The notes: generated from the sequence alone by a model not told the origin. DNA of 64,000 bases from Halodesulfovibrio marinisediminis DSM 17456 (GCF_900129975.1 NZ_FSRG01000004.1:1-64000); one strand, 5' to 3'; numbered from the stretch's first letter, positions 40,430 to 49,354 are shown. Numbers and translations: made by a program.

Positions 40430-40858
40430 TTATTCGAATCTTGGACGTAGCTTGTCACCTGCGTGAATGCTGTAGGTTAATTCTTCTGGGGCCATGTAGG
40501 CTCCATCCGGTAGTTCGCTTTTCCTTATATTGAATTTAGCCATGCAGTGAGGGCAGATAGCAATCGCACCTTTATACCTAGTTGATGTTGCGAGCGTTGT
40601 CCGTATCAGTGTTACTCCTGAACCTTCCAGGAGCACCGTGGTGTCAACTCCTCTGTCGTAGAGCTTGCGTGCAAGAGAAAAAGTTGTTTCGACTTTATCT
40701 GGGGCTGCTGTGTTGAGGATAAGTGTGACTTGCTGTGGTTCAGTCTGCTCAACATAGATTGTGTCGGAATTTTTCCGTGTTTCATATTGTACGGCAGTAA
40801 TGGAGAGAATGAGTAGCAGGGCTACGAATGCTCCCCAGATAAGGGTGGTTTGGCGCAT
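40430..40858 (-). CDS. DsrE-like membrane-anchored protein (intact paralogue)
   Basis: 142 aa. One N-terminal membrane span (7-25) then a DsrE/F-like fold: VTLILNTAAPDKVETTFSLARKLYDRGVDTTVLLEGSGVTLI, and a CPHC motif in GAIAICPHCMAKFNI. DsrE proteins carry persulfides, and the CxxC could serve sulfur relay or redox; here the domain would be outside the cytosol, which is unusual. Its paralogue follows by 13 bp. Function unknown. Confidence 0.78.
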   Translation of the reverse strand: MRQTTLIWGAFVALLLILSITAVQYETRKNSDTIYVEQTEPQQVTLILNTAAPDKVETTFSLARKLYDRGVDTTVLLEGSGVTLIRTTLATSTRYKGAIAICPHCMAKFNIRKSELPDGAYMAPEELTYSIHAGDKLRPRFE

Positions 40859-40990
40859 AGTTCCCCCTTAATGTGTGTCCGGAAGTGTATAGGTTCCCAA
40901 CATTGTACTATTGAACGAGGACGTCTCAATGATAGAGGTATGATAGGGGGGCAGAGAATATGACCATTTTTTCGATAGGATAATAGAAAA

Positions 40991-41021
40991 AGCCCTGTAC
41001 TTGAGGAGTGTGTACAGGGCT
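40991..41021 (-). terminator. Terminator of the zraP transcript
   Basis: On the minus strand AGCCCTGTAC and GTACAGGGCT form a 10-bp stem followed by TTTTTC. It lies 166 bp after the zraP stop. Confidence 0.85.
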
Positions 41022-41037
41022 CTTCCTTTTGGGGGAG

Positions 41038-41145
41038 AAAGGGTACCTATTACCCTTTATATTCATATTACCTTAGGAGAGGTAATTAAGAACGAGTATG
41101 CAATGCGTCACGCGAGGTGAAGGACTCGTTGTCACGAGTGTGACG
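41038..41145 (-). ncRNA. Structured 3' region of zraP, possible sRNA
   Basis: Three hairpins lie between the zraP stop and its terminator: AAAGGGTA/TACCCTTT (41038-41058), ATTACCT/AGGTAAT (41067-41086) and a nested CGTCAC/GTGACG with ACTCGT/ACGAGT (41106-41145). There is no ORF. CpxP-family genes can carry a 3' sRNA (CpxQ in enterics), so a similar product is possible. This is inference from folding by eye. Confidence 0.35.
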
Positions 41146-41186
41146 GAATTGCGAAGTGTATAAACGGAATGTGTGAAGGTTAGTTA

Positions 41187-41717
41187 CTACTGGGCAGGAG
41201 CCTGCATTGGTGCTTGCATTGGCATGTTGCCGCAAGGACCATGTCCGCGCATCATACCTTGTCCCATACCTTTTCCACGCATCATGCCTTTACCCATACC
41301 TTTTCCACCATATCCACAGCCGTTGTTAGGACCGTATCCTGGACAGCCGTAGCCCATGTTGCCACGATGAGGATTGGCGAGTGGTTCAATTCCGACTTCC
41401 TTTTTAACAGTAGCTGCAAATGTGGCGCGCTGTGCACGCATTTCGGCACGGAGTTTATTCATTTCAGTAGCTAAAGCTGCCACTTTTTTTGCATCAACGT
41501 TTTCGTTATTCATAAGAGCATTTAGCTCTACTTTTTTTGCCCACATGGCATCACGGAGTGGAGTAGTGTTCTGAATGAAGTCATCATGGAGGCTCATGTA
41601 TTTTTGCTGTTGAGCTTCGCTGAGATCCGTCCAGTTTGGACCTGCTGCCAACGCTACGGTAGCGACAGCCATGACACATGCTGTTGCAATTAATAATCTG
41701 AATGCTTTAAACCGCAT
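41187..41717 (-). CDS. zraP: ZraP-like periplasmic metal-stress chaperone
   Basis: 176 aa. Signal peptide cleaved after VALA (about residue 24). The LTXXQ/CpxP-like helical core has WTDLSEAQQQKYMSLHDDF and MNKLRAEMRAQRATF. The C-terminal third is Gly/Met/Cys-rich, with repeats of GKGMMRGKGMGQGMMRG plus CPG, GCG and PCG, good metal ligands. ZraP binds zinc in the enteric system; Met-richness suggests copper or silver too. It is divergent from zraS and has a sigma-54 promoter. Confidence 0.9.
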   Translation of the reverse strand: MRFKAFRLLIATACVMAVATVALAAGPNWTDLSEAQQQKYMSLHDDFIQNTTPLRDAMWAKKVELNALMNNENVDAKKVAALATEMNKLRAEMRAQRATFAATVKKEVGIEPLANPHRGNMGYGCPGYGPNNGCGYGGKGMGKGMMRGKGMGQGMMRGHGPCGNMPMQAPMQAPAQ

Positions 41718-41774
41718 AATGAACTCCTATGTTCAATAATCAAGTAATGGTTCGCGTTTTGCTAGTTCTACTAG

Positions 41775-41790
41775 AGCAACGCGTGTGCCA
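41775..41790 (-). promoter_or_regulatory. Sigma-54 promoter of zraP
   Basis: On the minus strand TGGCACACGCGTTGCT, a full match to the -24/-12 pattern TGGCAC-N5-TTGC. It is 58 bp upstream of the zraP start and agrees with the sigma-54 activator encoded next door. Confidence 0.9.
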
Positions 41791-41876
41791 AACTTGTTTG
41801 CATGATTTGTAATTCATTAAAAAACAAATGGTTAAATAGAGAAAGTTATTTTGGCGAAAGATGAGCCGAAATGCAG

Positions 41877-41930
41877 GTGTAAAAAAAACATACAGAATGC
41901 TTTGTGCTGGTTGTTCATTTTTTTTACACT
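41877..41930. promoter_or_regulatory. Candidate ZraR enhancer dyad
   Basis: GTGTAAAAAAAAC and, inverted, AGTGTAAAAAAAATG are separated by 26 bp (arms 41877-41889 and 41916-41930). They lie 87-155 bp upstream of the sigma-54 promoter, the right place for enhancer sites, and just before zraS. Confidence 0.5.
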
Positions 41931-41956
41931 GATAAAAAAGAATACACAGGGCTGAT

Positions 41957-43780
41957 ATGAAAGAGACCATTCTTCGTAAGAAAAAAATATTGCGATCTCA
42001 ATTTGCTACCTCGCTATGGTTGCTTATCGGGGGAATAGTTATCCTCGGTACTGTGATCACCTTTATGACTATACGGGGGATTGAGCAGGAAAATCGCCAG
42101 TTGGAAACATTCTATGAAGAGAAAGGTGCCTCCATCATTACAGCTCTGGAGGCCGGAACCAGAACAGATTTTCGCCACAACATGAGAGCGCTCAGGCTCC
42201 AGACGTTGCTTGAAGAAATGGCCAGCCAGTCTGGAATACTTTTTTTGATGGTAACAGATGCTAACGGCAAGATCATTGCTCATAGTAATCCAGATACTGT
42301 TGGTTCCCGTGCATTTACTGCACAGCAGTTGGCTGAATTACGCCCGGGAAGGCAGGTCTCATGGCGAATTATGGAGCAAGGTAACGAAAAGGCCTTTGTT
42401 GTTTATAGAGAGTTCAGGCCATTTGCGCCTGTTGGGGGCAGGCCCAAGATGATGTCTCATATGAAAATGATGGGGCGTAGGATGGGGCATAAAATGAGAG
42501 CGCAGGAACAAGGATGTACAAAAGAAGAGCATTCGTTCAGGTGTAAGCTTGTTCCGAAAAGCGGTCCTGTTCCGGTTATTTATATTGGACTGGATGAGAA
42601 GACCTTCGCAACTGCACAGCAGGTGAATAGAGAACACGCTGTTGTGAATGCAGTGTTCATTTTGCTTATTGGTCTTGCTGGGTTCCTTGCTCTCACATGG
42701 GCGCAGAAAGCGCGCCAGTCTCGTAGACGTATGCAGAGCTCTGAAGCCTTGGCAAACGAGGTTATGTTTAATCTGCCTGATGGATTACTGGTAACAGACG
42801 ACAATGGTCGTATAGCCTTATTGAATGACGTTGCTCTGGAACAGCTGAATATTACTGACGCTAATGTTGTCGGAAAAAGCCCATCGGAAGTGTTGCCGGA
42901 ATGTGTGGCCCGTCTTGTGGAACTGACCGGCGGTGAGGCGCTTTCAGAGGTTGAAGTTGAGTGTCTTGGTAAGCGTGGTGAAATTATCCCGATCGGTGTG
43001 AGCGGGTCTGCTGTTACGTTGGATGACGGTACTTCCATCGGATATGTGTATCTTTTACGAGATCTTCGCGAAGTGCGTCGCCTTGAAGCAGAAGTTCGTC
43101 GTAAAGAAAAGCTTGCTGCAGTGGGATCTCTTGCAGCGGGCGTTGCACATGAAATCCGTAACCCGCTAAGTTCAATTAAGGGGTATGCAACATACTTCGG
43201 TAGCCGTTTTGAAGAAGGGTCAGAGGATCGGGAAGCAGCTAACATTATGGTGCACGAGGTAGAACGCCTTAATCGTGTAATTACAGACCTCATAAGTCTT
43301 TCGCGACCATCAGATTTGCGGCGTGCTGAAACGGATTTGAATGTTCTTGCAAAACATTGCTTTGGGTTAATTAAACAAGATGCAGCAGCACATGACGTTG
43401 TTTTAGATATAAGTATTGATGACACCTTGCCTAAGCTCTTTGTTGATCCGGACAGATTGTCACAGGCAATTTTGAATATTTGTTTGAACAGTCTTGAAGC
43501 TATGCCGCAAGGCGGTATTCTTACTATGAATCTTGCCCATACGGACAATCTGGTTACGTTGGCTATTTCTGATACCGGTAAGGGCATCAGCAAAGAAGAT
43601 GCAGTCCGTATTTTTGAACCGTATTATACAACGAAAAGTCAGGGCACAGGGCTGGGACTGGCCATTGTTCTTAAGATTATTGAAGCACATGGCGGCACTA
43701 TTCGTGTGAAATCACAGGAAGGTGCTGGTGCTCAGTTTATTATCGAAATTCCAGTATCGCCGGTAGGAGAGAACGCATAA
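41957..43780 (+). CDS. zraS: ZraS-like sensor histidine kinase with a metal-ligand-rich sensor
   Basis: 607 aa. Membrane spans at about 17-40 and 228-250 enclose a periplasmic sensor. Residues 165-200 hold MMSHMKMMGRRMGHKM, then GCTKEEHSFRC, an array of Met, His and Cys. PAS follows (about 260-370), then HisKA with the phospho-His in GVAHEIRNPLSSIKGY (near 397) and HATPase with the DTGKGIS and GTGLGLAIV boxes. It overlaps zraR by one base (ATAATG). It controls zraP by inference from context. Confidence 0.9.
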   Translation: MKETILRKKKILRSQFATSLWLLIGGIVILGTVITFMTIRGIEQENRQLETFYEEKGASIITALEAGTRTDFRHNMRALRLQTLLEEMASQSGILFLMVTDANGKIIAHSNPDTVGSRAFTAQQLAELRPGRQVSWRIMEQGNEKAFVVYREFRPFAPVGGRPKMMSHMKMMGRRMGHKMRAQEQGCTKEEHSFRCKLVPKSGPVPVIYIGLDEKTFATAQQVNREHAVVNAVFILLIGLAGFLALTWAQKARQSRRRMQSSEALANEVMFNLPDGLLVTDDNGRIALLNDVALEQLNITDANVVGKSPSEVLPECVARLVELTGGEALSEVEVECLGKRGEIIPIGVSGSAVTLDDGTSIGYVYLLRDLREVRRLEAEVRRKEKLAAVGSLAAGVAHEIRNPLSSIKGYATYFGSRFEEGSEDREAANIMVHEVERLNRVITDLISLSRPSDLRRAETDLNVLAKHCFGLIKQDAAAHDVVLDISIDDTLPKLFVDPDRLSQAILNICLNSLEAMPQGGILTMNLAHTDNLVTLAISDTGKGISKEDAVRIFEPYYTTKSQGTGLGLAIVLKIIEAHGGTIRVKSQEGAGAQFIIEIPVSPVGENA

Positions 43781-45135
43781 TGAGCGCGCAAATATTGGTA
43801 GTTGATGATGATTTGGCGCATCGCTCCATGCTTAAGACAATCATTAAGGGCTGGGGCTACGATGTAGCGGAAGCTGATGATGGGGATGTCGCAGTGAGTA
43901 TGGTTCGTAACCAGTCGTACGACTCAATTTTGATGGATATCAGGATGGTAAATATGGATGGTATTACCGCTCTTGAGTTGATCAAGGAATACAATCCATC
44001 CATTCCTATTCTTATTATGACTGCCTTTTCGTCTGTAGATACTGCGGTGAAAGCATTGAAAATTGGTGCGTACGATTACCTTACTAAGCCGTTGGACTTT
44101 GATGTTCTTAAACTCACTCTTGAGCGCATGCTGGATCATACTCGTCTTGTTTCGGAAAATGAGGAGTTGAGAAGCATTCTTGAGCCTAACACCATGGGCA
44201 TGGTGGGTAATAGCGAAGTAATAAAAGAGCTTCGCAAGATTATAGCAACTATAGCCCCTTCAGATGCTTCCGTGCTTATTACAGGTGAATCTGGTACGGG
44301 GAAGGAACTTGTAGCAAACGCAATTCATAATGCTAGTAGTCGAGCAGATGAGGCATTTGTTGCAATCAATTGTGCTGCTTTAAGTGAGAATCTGTTGGAA
44401 TCAGAGCTGTTTGGTCATGAACGTGGTGCTTTTACCGGTGCTGATAAACGGCGTGAAGGACGTTTTGTACAGGCTGACGGCGGTACTTTGTTCCTTGATG
44501 AAGTCGGTGAAATACCTGTCTCCTTGCAGCCGAAGTTGCTGCGTGCATTGCAGCAGGGAGAAGTTCAGCGTGTAGGCAGTGATACTGTCGAAAAGGTTGA
44601 TGTGCGGGTTATTGCTGCAACGAACCGTGATTTACCCGAAGAAGTTGAGAACGGTAATTTTAGGGAAGACCTGTATTACCGACTTAATGTTATTGCGCTT
44701 CGCGTTCCGGCATTACGGGAGCGTCCCAGTGACATTCCGTTATTGGCTGAATTTTTTGTTAAGAAATATTCAAATAAGAATCGCAAAACCATTAAGGGAC
44801 TTGCTCCTCAGGCAATGGATACCCTTATTCGTTATGCGTGGCCGGGGAACGTTCGTGAACTGGAAAACGTTATTGAACGCGCTGTAATTATGACAATGGG
44901 CGAGTATATTTCGACCCGCGAACTGCCTCTATCATTATCTGCAAAGGAAAATGAAGCACCAGTACAGCCAGCGCAACATACTGTATTAACAGGTATGTCT
45001 CTTGATGAGTTAGAGCGAAAAGCTATTTTGGCGACGTTGGAAGAGTGTGAGTATAACAAAAGTAAGACGGCAAGAAGATTAGGAATTACGCGGGCTACGC
45101 TGCATAATAAGCTAAAACGTTATGGATTTGAGTAG
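43780..45135 (+). CDS. zraR: ZraR-like sigma-54 response regulator
   Basis: 451 aa. Receiver domain with phospho-Asp in YDSILMDIRMVN (near residue 53) and the K in YDYLTKPLDF. AAA+ domain has Walker A GESGTGKE (about 168), the sigma-54-contacting GAFTGA loop (about 213) and Walker B GGTLFLDEVGEI. The Fis-type helix-turn-helix KSKTARRLGITRATLHNKLKR ends it. Expected to activate the zraP promoter at 41775-41790. Confidence 0.95.
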   Translation: MSAQILVVDDDLAHRSMLKTIIKGWGYDVAEADDGDVAVSMVRNQSYDSILMDIRMVNMDGITALELIKEYNPSIPILIMTAFSSVDTAVKALKIGAYDYLTKPLDFDVLKLTLERMLDHTRLVSENEELRSILEPNTMGMVGNSEVIKELRKIIATIAPSDASVLITGESGTGKELVANAIHNASSRADEAFVAINCAALSENLLESELFGHERGAFTGADKRREGRFVQADGGTLFLDEVGEIPVSLQPKLLRALQQGEVQRVGSDTVEKVDVRVIAATNRDLPEEVENGNFREDLYYRLNVIALRVPALRERPSDIPLLAEFFVKKYSNKNRKTIKGLAPQAMDTLIRYAWPGNVRELENVIERAVIMTMGEYISTRELPLSLSAKENEAPVQPAQHTVLTGMSLDELERKAILATLEECEYNKSKTARRLGITRATLHNKLKRYGFE

Positions 45136-45297
45136 CATTTTATTGATTATACTAGTATATACGACCAATCGTTATCTCATTTATACTATGTAATCCTTCT
45201 TATCGCCCTAGTTATATGCACTTGAACGCCCTTACTGCCACATTTTGGGGTGTACAGTACATACGCTAAGAAGGAGAGCACAAAAAGTGGAGGCAGA

Positions 45298-46233
45298 ATG
45301 GAACCGTTAAGCTTAACGACGTTACTAGTCTGTTTTGGTGGAGGAATTCTGGGCGGCACTCTTGGCGGGCTGCTGTCTTTCGTGCTTTGTGGTCTGTTTG
45401 TTTTTTCAGGCTGTTTAATCGCTTTAGCTGGCGGCGGCGACTTTATGTTCTCCGTTGTTGGTTTTGGTCCTATCTTCGGCCCACACGTTGGTGGCTTCGC
45501 AGCTGGCGTTGCTGCTGCTAACTATGCACAGGGCATTCGCAAGAACCATCCTACAGGTGGAGCTAAGGATATTCTTGCATCTCTCATGCCTACTTCTTGG
45601 GACGTATTGTTCGTTGGTGGCGTATTCGCAGTATTTGGCCATCTTTGTAACTACTGGTTCAGCACTTTCATGACTGGCCAGGATACTATCGCCCTGACTG
45701 TTCTTACCAGCGCTTTCGTATCTCGCGCGTTATTCCTTCGTCAGAGCCCATTTGGTAACTCTGAATCTATTAAAAAATTCGGCCTGCTCGGCACTGATGA
45801 CAATAACTTGTCATGGGTACCTTGGATGTTGCCGTTCTCCCGCATGATCATGTTTGCTATCGGCATTGGTTTCGCATCCGGTGGTGCTGCGATGGCAATT
45901 GGTGAATATGCTCAGGCACAGGGCATCGCTTCTGGTGTAACCGTTACTGCTCAGGTTGTAATTGGCTGGGCTGTTGCTGCTGTTTCTCTTATTTCATTGC
46001 AGCTTGGTAATGACAGCATTCAGCGTGTACCTGTATGGCATTGTCAGGCGATTCTTGCCGGTATCGCTTGGGTTAACTTTGGTAACATTGGTATTTGTGT
46101 AGTAGCTGCAGTTGCTGGTGCACTTCTTCAGGAACTTGGCGCACGCCTCTTCTGGAACCATGGCGACTCTCACGTTGACCCTCCAGCATTCGGTATTGCT
46201 GTAGGTACCTGTATTCTCAATCTTCTTGCGTAA
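45298..46233 (+). CDS. Multi-pass membrane protein, family not assigned
   Basis: 311 aa from ATG 45298, which has GGAGG five bases upstream; the frame is open from 45250. Seven to nine hydrophobic spans with many Gly (GGGILGGTLGGLLSF, VGFGPIFGPHVGGFAAG). Loops have NYAQGIRKNHPTGGAKDILA and QSPFGNSESIKKFGLL. It looks like a transporter or channel but I recognise no family motif. A strong terminator follows. The 162-bp upstream gap has a TATACTAGTATA palindrome near 45150. Confidence 0.8.
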   Translation: MEPLSLTTLLVCFGGGILGGTLGGLLSFVLCGLFVFSGCLIALAGGGDFMFSVVGFGPIFGPHVGGFAAGVAAANYAQGIRKNHPTGGAKDILASLMPTSWDVLFVGGVFAVFGHLCNYWFSTFMTGQDTIALTVLTSAFVSRALFLRQSPFGNSESIKKFGLLGTDDNNLSWVPWMLPFSRMIMFAIGIGFASGGAAMAIGEYAQAQGIASGVTVTAQVVIGWAVAAVSLISLQLGNDSIQRVPVWHCQAILAGIAWVNFGNIGICVVAAVAGALLQELGARLFWNHGDSHVDPPAFGIAVGTCILNLLA

Positions 46234-46239
46234 ATAATG

Positions 46240-46274
46240 ATGAACTGTACTCGACAGAGTACAGTTCATTTTTC
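46240..46274 (+). terminator. Terminator of the membrane-protein gene
   Basis: ATGAACTGTACTC and GAGTACAGTTCAT form a 13-bp stem, loop GACA, then TTTTT. It starts 6 bp after the stop. Confidence 0.92.
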
Positions 46275-46320
46275 GTATAGTGGAAGAGAACATGTATTAA
46301 CGAGTGGCAGAGTTAATTTT

Positions 46321-46357
46321 AAGCGGCTTGTCCTTTATGGGATAAGTCGCTTTTTTT
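46321..46357 (+). terminator. Second terminator in tandem
   Basis: AAGCGGCTTGTCC pairs with GGATAAGTCGCTT (with G-U pairs) and is followed by seven T. No gene lies between it and the previous terminator. Confidence 0.7.
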
Positions 46358-46499
46358 GTTTATTAAGTGAGTAGTTGTGATATCTTTAAGTGGATAAAGG
46401 TAGTGTGTGAAGTTGAGATGGTTGTTTTTAAGCTAGTTTGGTGTGCCGATGGAAATAGTACAGAATTGTGTATCGCGAAGAAGCCGTAACAGAAAAAAC

Positions 46500-46529
46500 G
46501 TCAGTTCAAACGAGGAACTGACTTTTTTT
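46500..46529 (+). terminator. Third terminator in tandem
   Basis: GTCAGTTC and GAACTGAC form an 8-bp stem followed by TTTTTTT. The 140 bp before it (46360-46499) have no ORF with a ribosome site, so a short RNA is possible. The minus-strand cyclase stop lies at 46651. Confidence 0.75.
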
Positions 46530-46650
46530 CTTTTTTGAGAATTGCATGAAGCCGGATGTGGTGCAAAAACAGGTTTGGGTCGCTAATCGCAGTTAAGAGG
46601 ATATCTTCTTGTGGGGGAGGCATTATGCTAACTCTTTTATCTCGAAAAAC

Positions 46651-47967
46651 TTATTTGCGAGTATTGCGCTTGAAGCCCAATCGGGAAGACTTTTCTTTAG
46701 ACCTGCTGTTTCGAGGTGCAGTGGCAAGTTTCACAATATTTCGCCCAGCGCCTTTGGCTTTGTAGAGGGCTCTGTCAGCCTGTTTTACTACTTCCATAGG
46801 AGACTGTGCCCCGTCTGTGCGTTCTGCTACGCCGATAGAGATTGTGACGTTTACAGAGCCCTTGCGTGCATTGCGTTTTTTAGGAGCACGTTTACCGCTA
46901 CGGATATGGAAGTCTGTTTTTGCTATGCGTTCGCGCAACTCATCGAGATGTGACTGGACGTCAGTGGCAATTCCCTTAGGAAAGATGATGGTGAACTCTT
47001 CGCCACCGTACCGGTATGCTTTGCCGCCACCGGAAACTCTGGATAGATGCCCTGCAACCATACGAAGAACATCGTCACCGATGTCGTGCCCATAGGTGTC
47101 GTTGAATTTTTTAAAGTGGTCGATGTCCACCATTGCTAGCGCGTATTTTCTTCCGAGTTTTTTGAAATCTGCGTTTAAAGCTCTTCGTGAAGGTAGATCT
47201 GTAAGTTCATCGACGTACGCCATGAAATAGGAATCTTGGAAGAGAGAAAGGGTGATGATGAGTGCTGCTGCTGAAAAAAACAGGGCGCTTGCGTGGGGTA
47301 TAGCCACATAGTGATAAGCCGCAATAACAGCGAGGCAGCTTGTAATAAGCGTAACGTACATGCTGTCTCTTCTTCCTTTGTTAAGCACCATAAAAAGAAG
47401 CAAAAGAAAAAGGACGGTGCCAGTAATGATGATCACGCTTTGTGGGAGAAACGTCCAATTGCTTGCCCATGTGGGAAGAATTTGTATGCGGTCGAGAGAC
47501 AATGCAGCGTCCTGAAGCCAAGCGATAGCACCGCTATGTTGGGGAGGGGCGAGCATGGTGGCAACAGCTGCGGCCTGGGCAGTGATAAAGGCAGCGGAAA
47601 GAGCGCCCCAGAGGGTTAGTACACCCCTGTCTTCACAGTAGGCGAAGATAACAAGGTTTATTGGCAGTAACAGTGCAGAAAGATCATACGCTAAACGTAG
47701 GCGCATACCGGTGCTGCTCATGCCGGGTAAATAAAGGGTAATAAACCAGCAGCAAAGTGCGATGAGTAGTAAAAGAAAAACCGCTCTGCTTCGTTTAAAC
47801 TGCCATGCCATAGCGCTGCCGCTAGCGGCGAAAACAAACGGTAAAGCAGGCATAATTGGGAAAACAGAGTCCGGGATAACGTGCTGATTCATTAAGATAA
47901 AAAACGTTCCCCCAAGGATGGTAATAGGCAGGAACAAAGAGAGTACTAAATTGGTAAGTGCTCTCAT
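46651..47967 (-). CDS. Diguanylate cyclase with membrane N-terminal domain
   Basis: 438 aa. About eight membrane spans fill residues 1-250. The GGDEF domain begins DELTDLPSRRAL and has VDIDHFKKFNDTYGHDIGDDVL and the active-site YGGEEF near residue 322. The inhibitory RxxD motif is not seen (RVSGGGKAY in its place), so product feedback may be absent. The tail is very basic (SRSKEKSSRLGFKRNTRK). It makes cyclic di-GMP; the input is unknown. Divergent from mtnA. Confidence 0.92.
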   Translation of the reverse strand: MRALTNLVLSLFLPITILGGTFFILMNQHVIPDSVFPIMPALPFVFAASGSAMAWQFKRSRAVFLLLLIALCCWFITLYLPGMSSTGMRLRLAYDLSALLLPINLVIFAYCEDRGVLTLWGALSAAFITAQAAAVATMLAPPQHSGAIAWLQDAALSLDRIQILPTWASNWTFLPQSVIIITGTVLFLLLLFMVLNKGRRDSMYVTLITSCLAVIAAYHYVAIPHASALFFSAAALIITLSLFQDSYFMAYVDELTDLPSRRALNADFKKLGRKYALAMVDIDHFKKFNDTYGHDIGDDVLRMVAGHLSRVSGGGKAYRYGGEEFTIIFPKGIATDVQSHLDELRERIAKTDFHIRSGKRAPKKRNARKGSVNVTISIGVAERTDGAQSPMEVVKQADRALYKAKGAGRNIVKLATAPRNSRSKEKSSRLGFKRNTRK

Positions 47968-48273
47968 ATTAACCTCGTAACCTTTGATATCATCTTTAAT
48001 TCCAACCCTCTCTAATGCACGTCATAGCGTGAAGTGTCGTGCGGAGCAACCCTGTGTGTTGTCTTGCTCAGTTAAGGCCAACAGGGTATCAGTTGAGTCA
48101 CAAATTTTACTCACAGAATACGTTGCTCAATGCTTTCTGCTTAAAAATATTTTTTGTGCAGGAAAATGTGCAGTTATGATGTGCCAGAAGTATTCCGGTC
48201 TTTCATAGTTCTGCCCCCCTAACTCTTTTATCGGCGTATTGAGGCGTTTTCTAAACCCCATAGAGAGTATTTA
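47968..48273. other. Divergent regulatory gap between the cyclase and mtnA
   Basis: 306 bp. I find no ORF with a ribosome site and no riboswitch I can name. CCCTGTGTGTTG near 48050 and CCAACAGGG near 48070 can pair loosely. Promoters for both genes must lie here. Confidence 0.4.
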
Positions 48274-49323
48274 ATGGAACGTCATATTCGTTTTTCTGAT
48301 GAAGATTCAGCCTTAGTGTTGCTCGATCAGCGTTACCTGCCAACACGTGAGGACGATTACTACTGTCGCACTGTCGAAAATATTATCTATGCGCTGCAGA
48401 CAATGGTTGTTCGTGGTGCACCTGCAATTGGTGTTACCGCTGCGTACGGCTGTTGGATTGCTGCAAAAGAAGTAGCAAGCAGCGAGAATTGGAAAGAAGA
48501 ACTCAAAGTAAAGCTTGAAGAAATTGCAGAAGCACGACCTACTGCGGTTAACCTGCGCTGGGGTGTGGAACGTATGAAAGCTCTGTGGGAATCTTCCCAG
48601 CTGGAAACTATTGAAGCGCTCATGGGTATATGGCTTAAAGAAGCAAAAATTATCCATAAAGAAGATATTGAAATCTGCAAACTTATTGGCGTGCACGGCG
48701 CAACTGTTATTGAAGACGGCGATACCATTATGACTCATTGCAACGCCGGTGCTCTTGCAACAGCAGGTTACGGTACAGCGCTTGGTGTTGTTCGTGGTGC
48801 TATTGACGCAGGTAAAAAAGATATTTCCGTTATCGCAAACGAAACCCGTCCATTCCTTCAGGGCGCTCGCCTCACAGCCTACGAACTGAAAGAAGACAAT
48901 ATTCCTGTTTCAGTAGCATGTGATAATGCCTGCGGTCTTCTCATGCGTCGCGGTATGGTCGACAAGGTTGTAGTAGGTGCAGACCGCGTTGCAGCAAACG
49001 GTGATGCCGTAAACAAAATTGGTACCTACTCCGTTGCATTGCTTGCAAAAGCACACAATGTTCCTTTTTACGTAGCAGCGCCTTTGTCCACTATCGACAG
49101 AAACATGCCTGATGGTGATTCAACCCCGATTGAAGATCGTACTCCATTGGAAGTAACACACGTAGGCGATACTCAGATTACTCCTGATGATGTACCTGTT
49201 TTTAACTTTGCTTTTGACCCAACTCCAAACGAGCTTATCGCTGGTATCGTAACCGAAGTAGGCGTGCTGCGTCCTCCGTTTGCTGAGTCTATTAAAAAGG
49301 CCTTTGAGGAGCAGGGCAAGTAG
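48274..49323 (+). CDS. mtnA: S-methyl-5-thioribose-1-phosphate isomerase
   Basis: 349 aa. MtnA converts methylthioribose-1-phosphate to the ribulose form in methionine salvage. Motifs: [15 protein letters not shown] near residue 48; [19 protein letters not shown] with the catalytic Cys near 158; [25 protein letters not shown] with the catalytic Asp near 238. Other salvage genes are not nearby, and the enzyme can also serve in related pathways. The ATG has GAGAG upstream. Confidence 0.96.
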   Translation: MERHIRFSDEDSALVLLDQRYLPTREDDYYCRTVENIIYALQTMVVRGAPAIGVTAAYGCWIAAKEVASSENWKEELKVKLEEIAEARPTAVNLRWGVERMKALWESSQLETIEALMGIWLKEAKIIHKEDIEICKLIGVHGATVIEDGDTIMTHCNAGALATAGYGTALGVVRGAIDAGKKDISVIANETRPFLQGARLTAYELKEDNIPVSVACDNACGLLMRRGMVDKVVVGADRVAANGDAVNKIGTYSVALLAKAHNVPFYVAAPLSTIDRNMPDGDSTPIEDRTPLEVTHVGDTQITPDDVPVFNFAFDPTPNELIAGIVTEVGVLRPPFAESIKKAFEEQGK

Positions 49324-49354
49324 GGGCTTTTTTTCCTCTAGTGGCAATAAAAGA

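Noticed and set aside
42580-43593. 337-codon open frame antisense to zraS
   Set aside because: Ser/Arg-rich composition typical of a reverse-strand shadow; kinase motifs are on the plus strand.
47968-48273. Riboswitch (SAM or c-di-GMP class) before mtnA or the cyclase
   Set aside because: No conserved core of any class I know is visible; only weak pairing.
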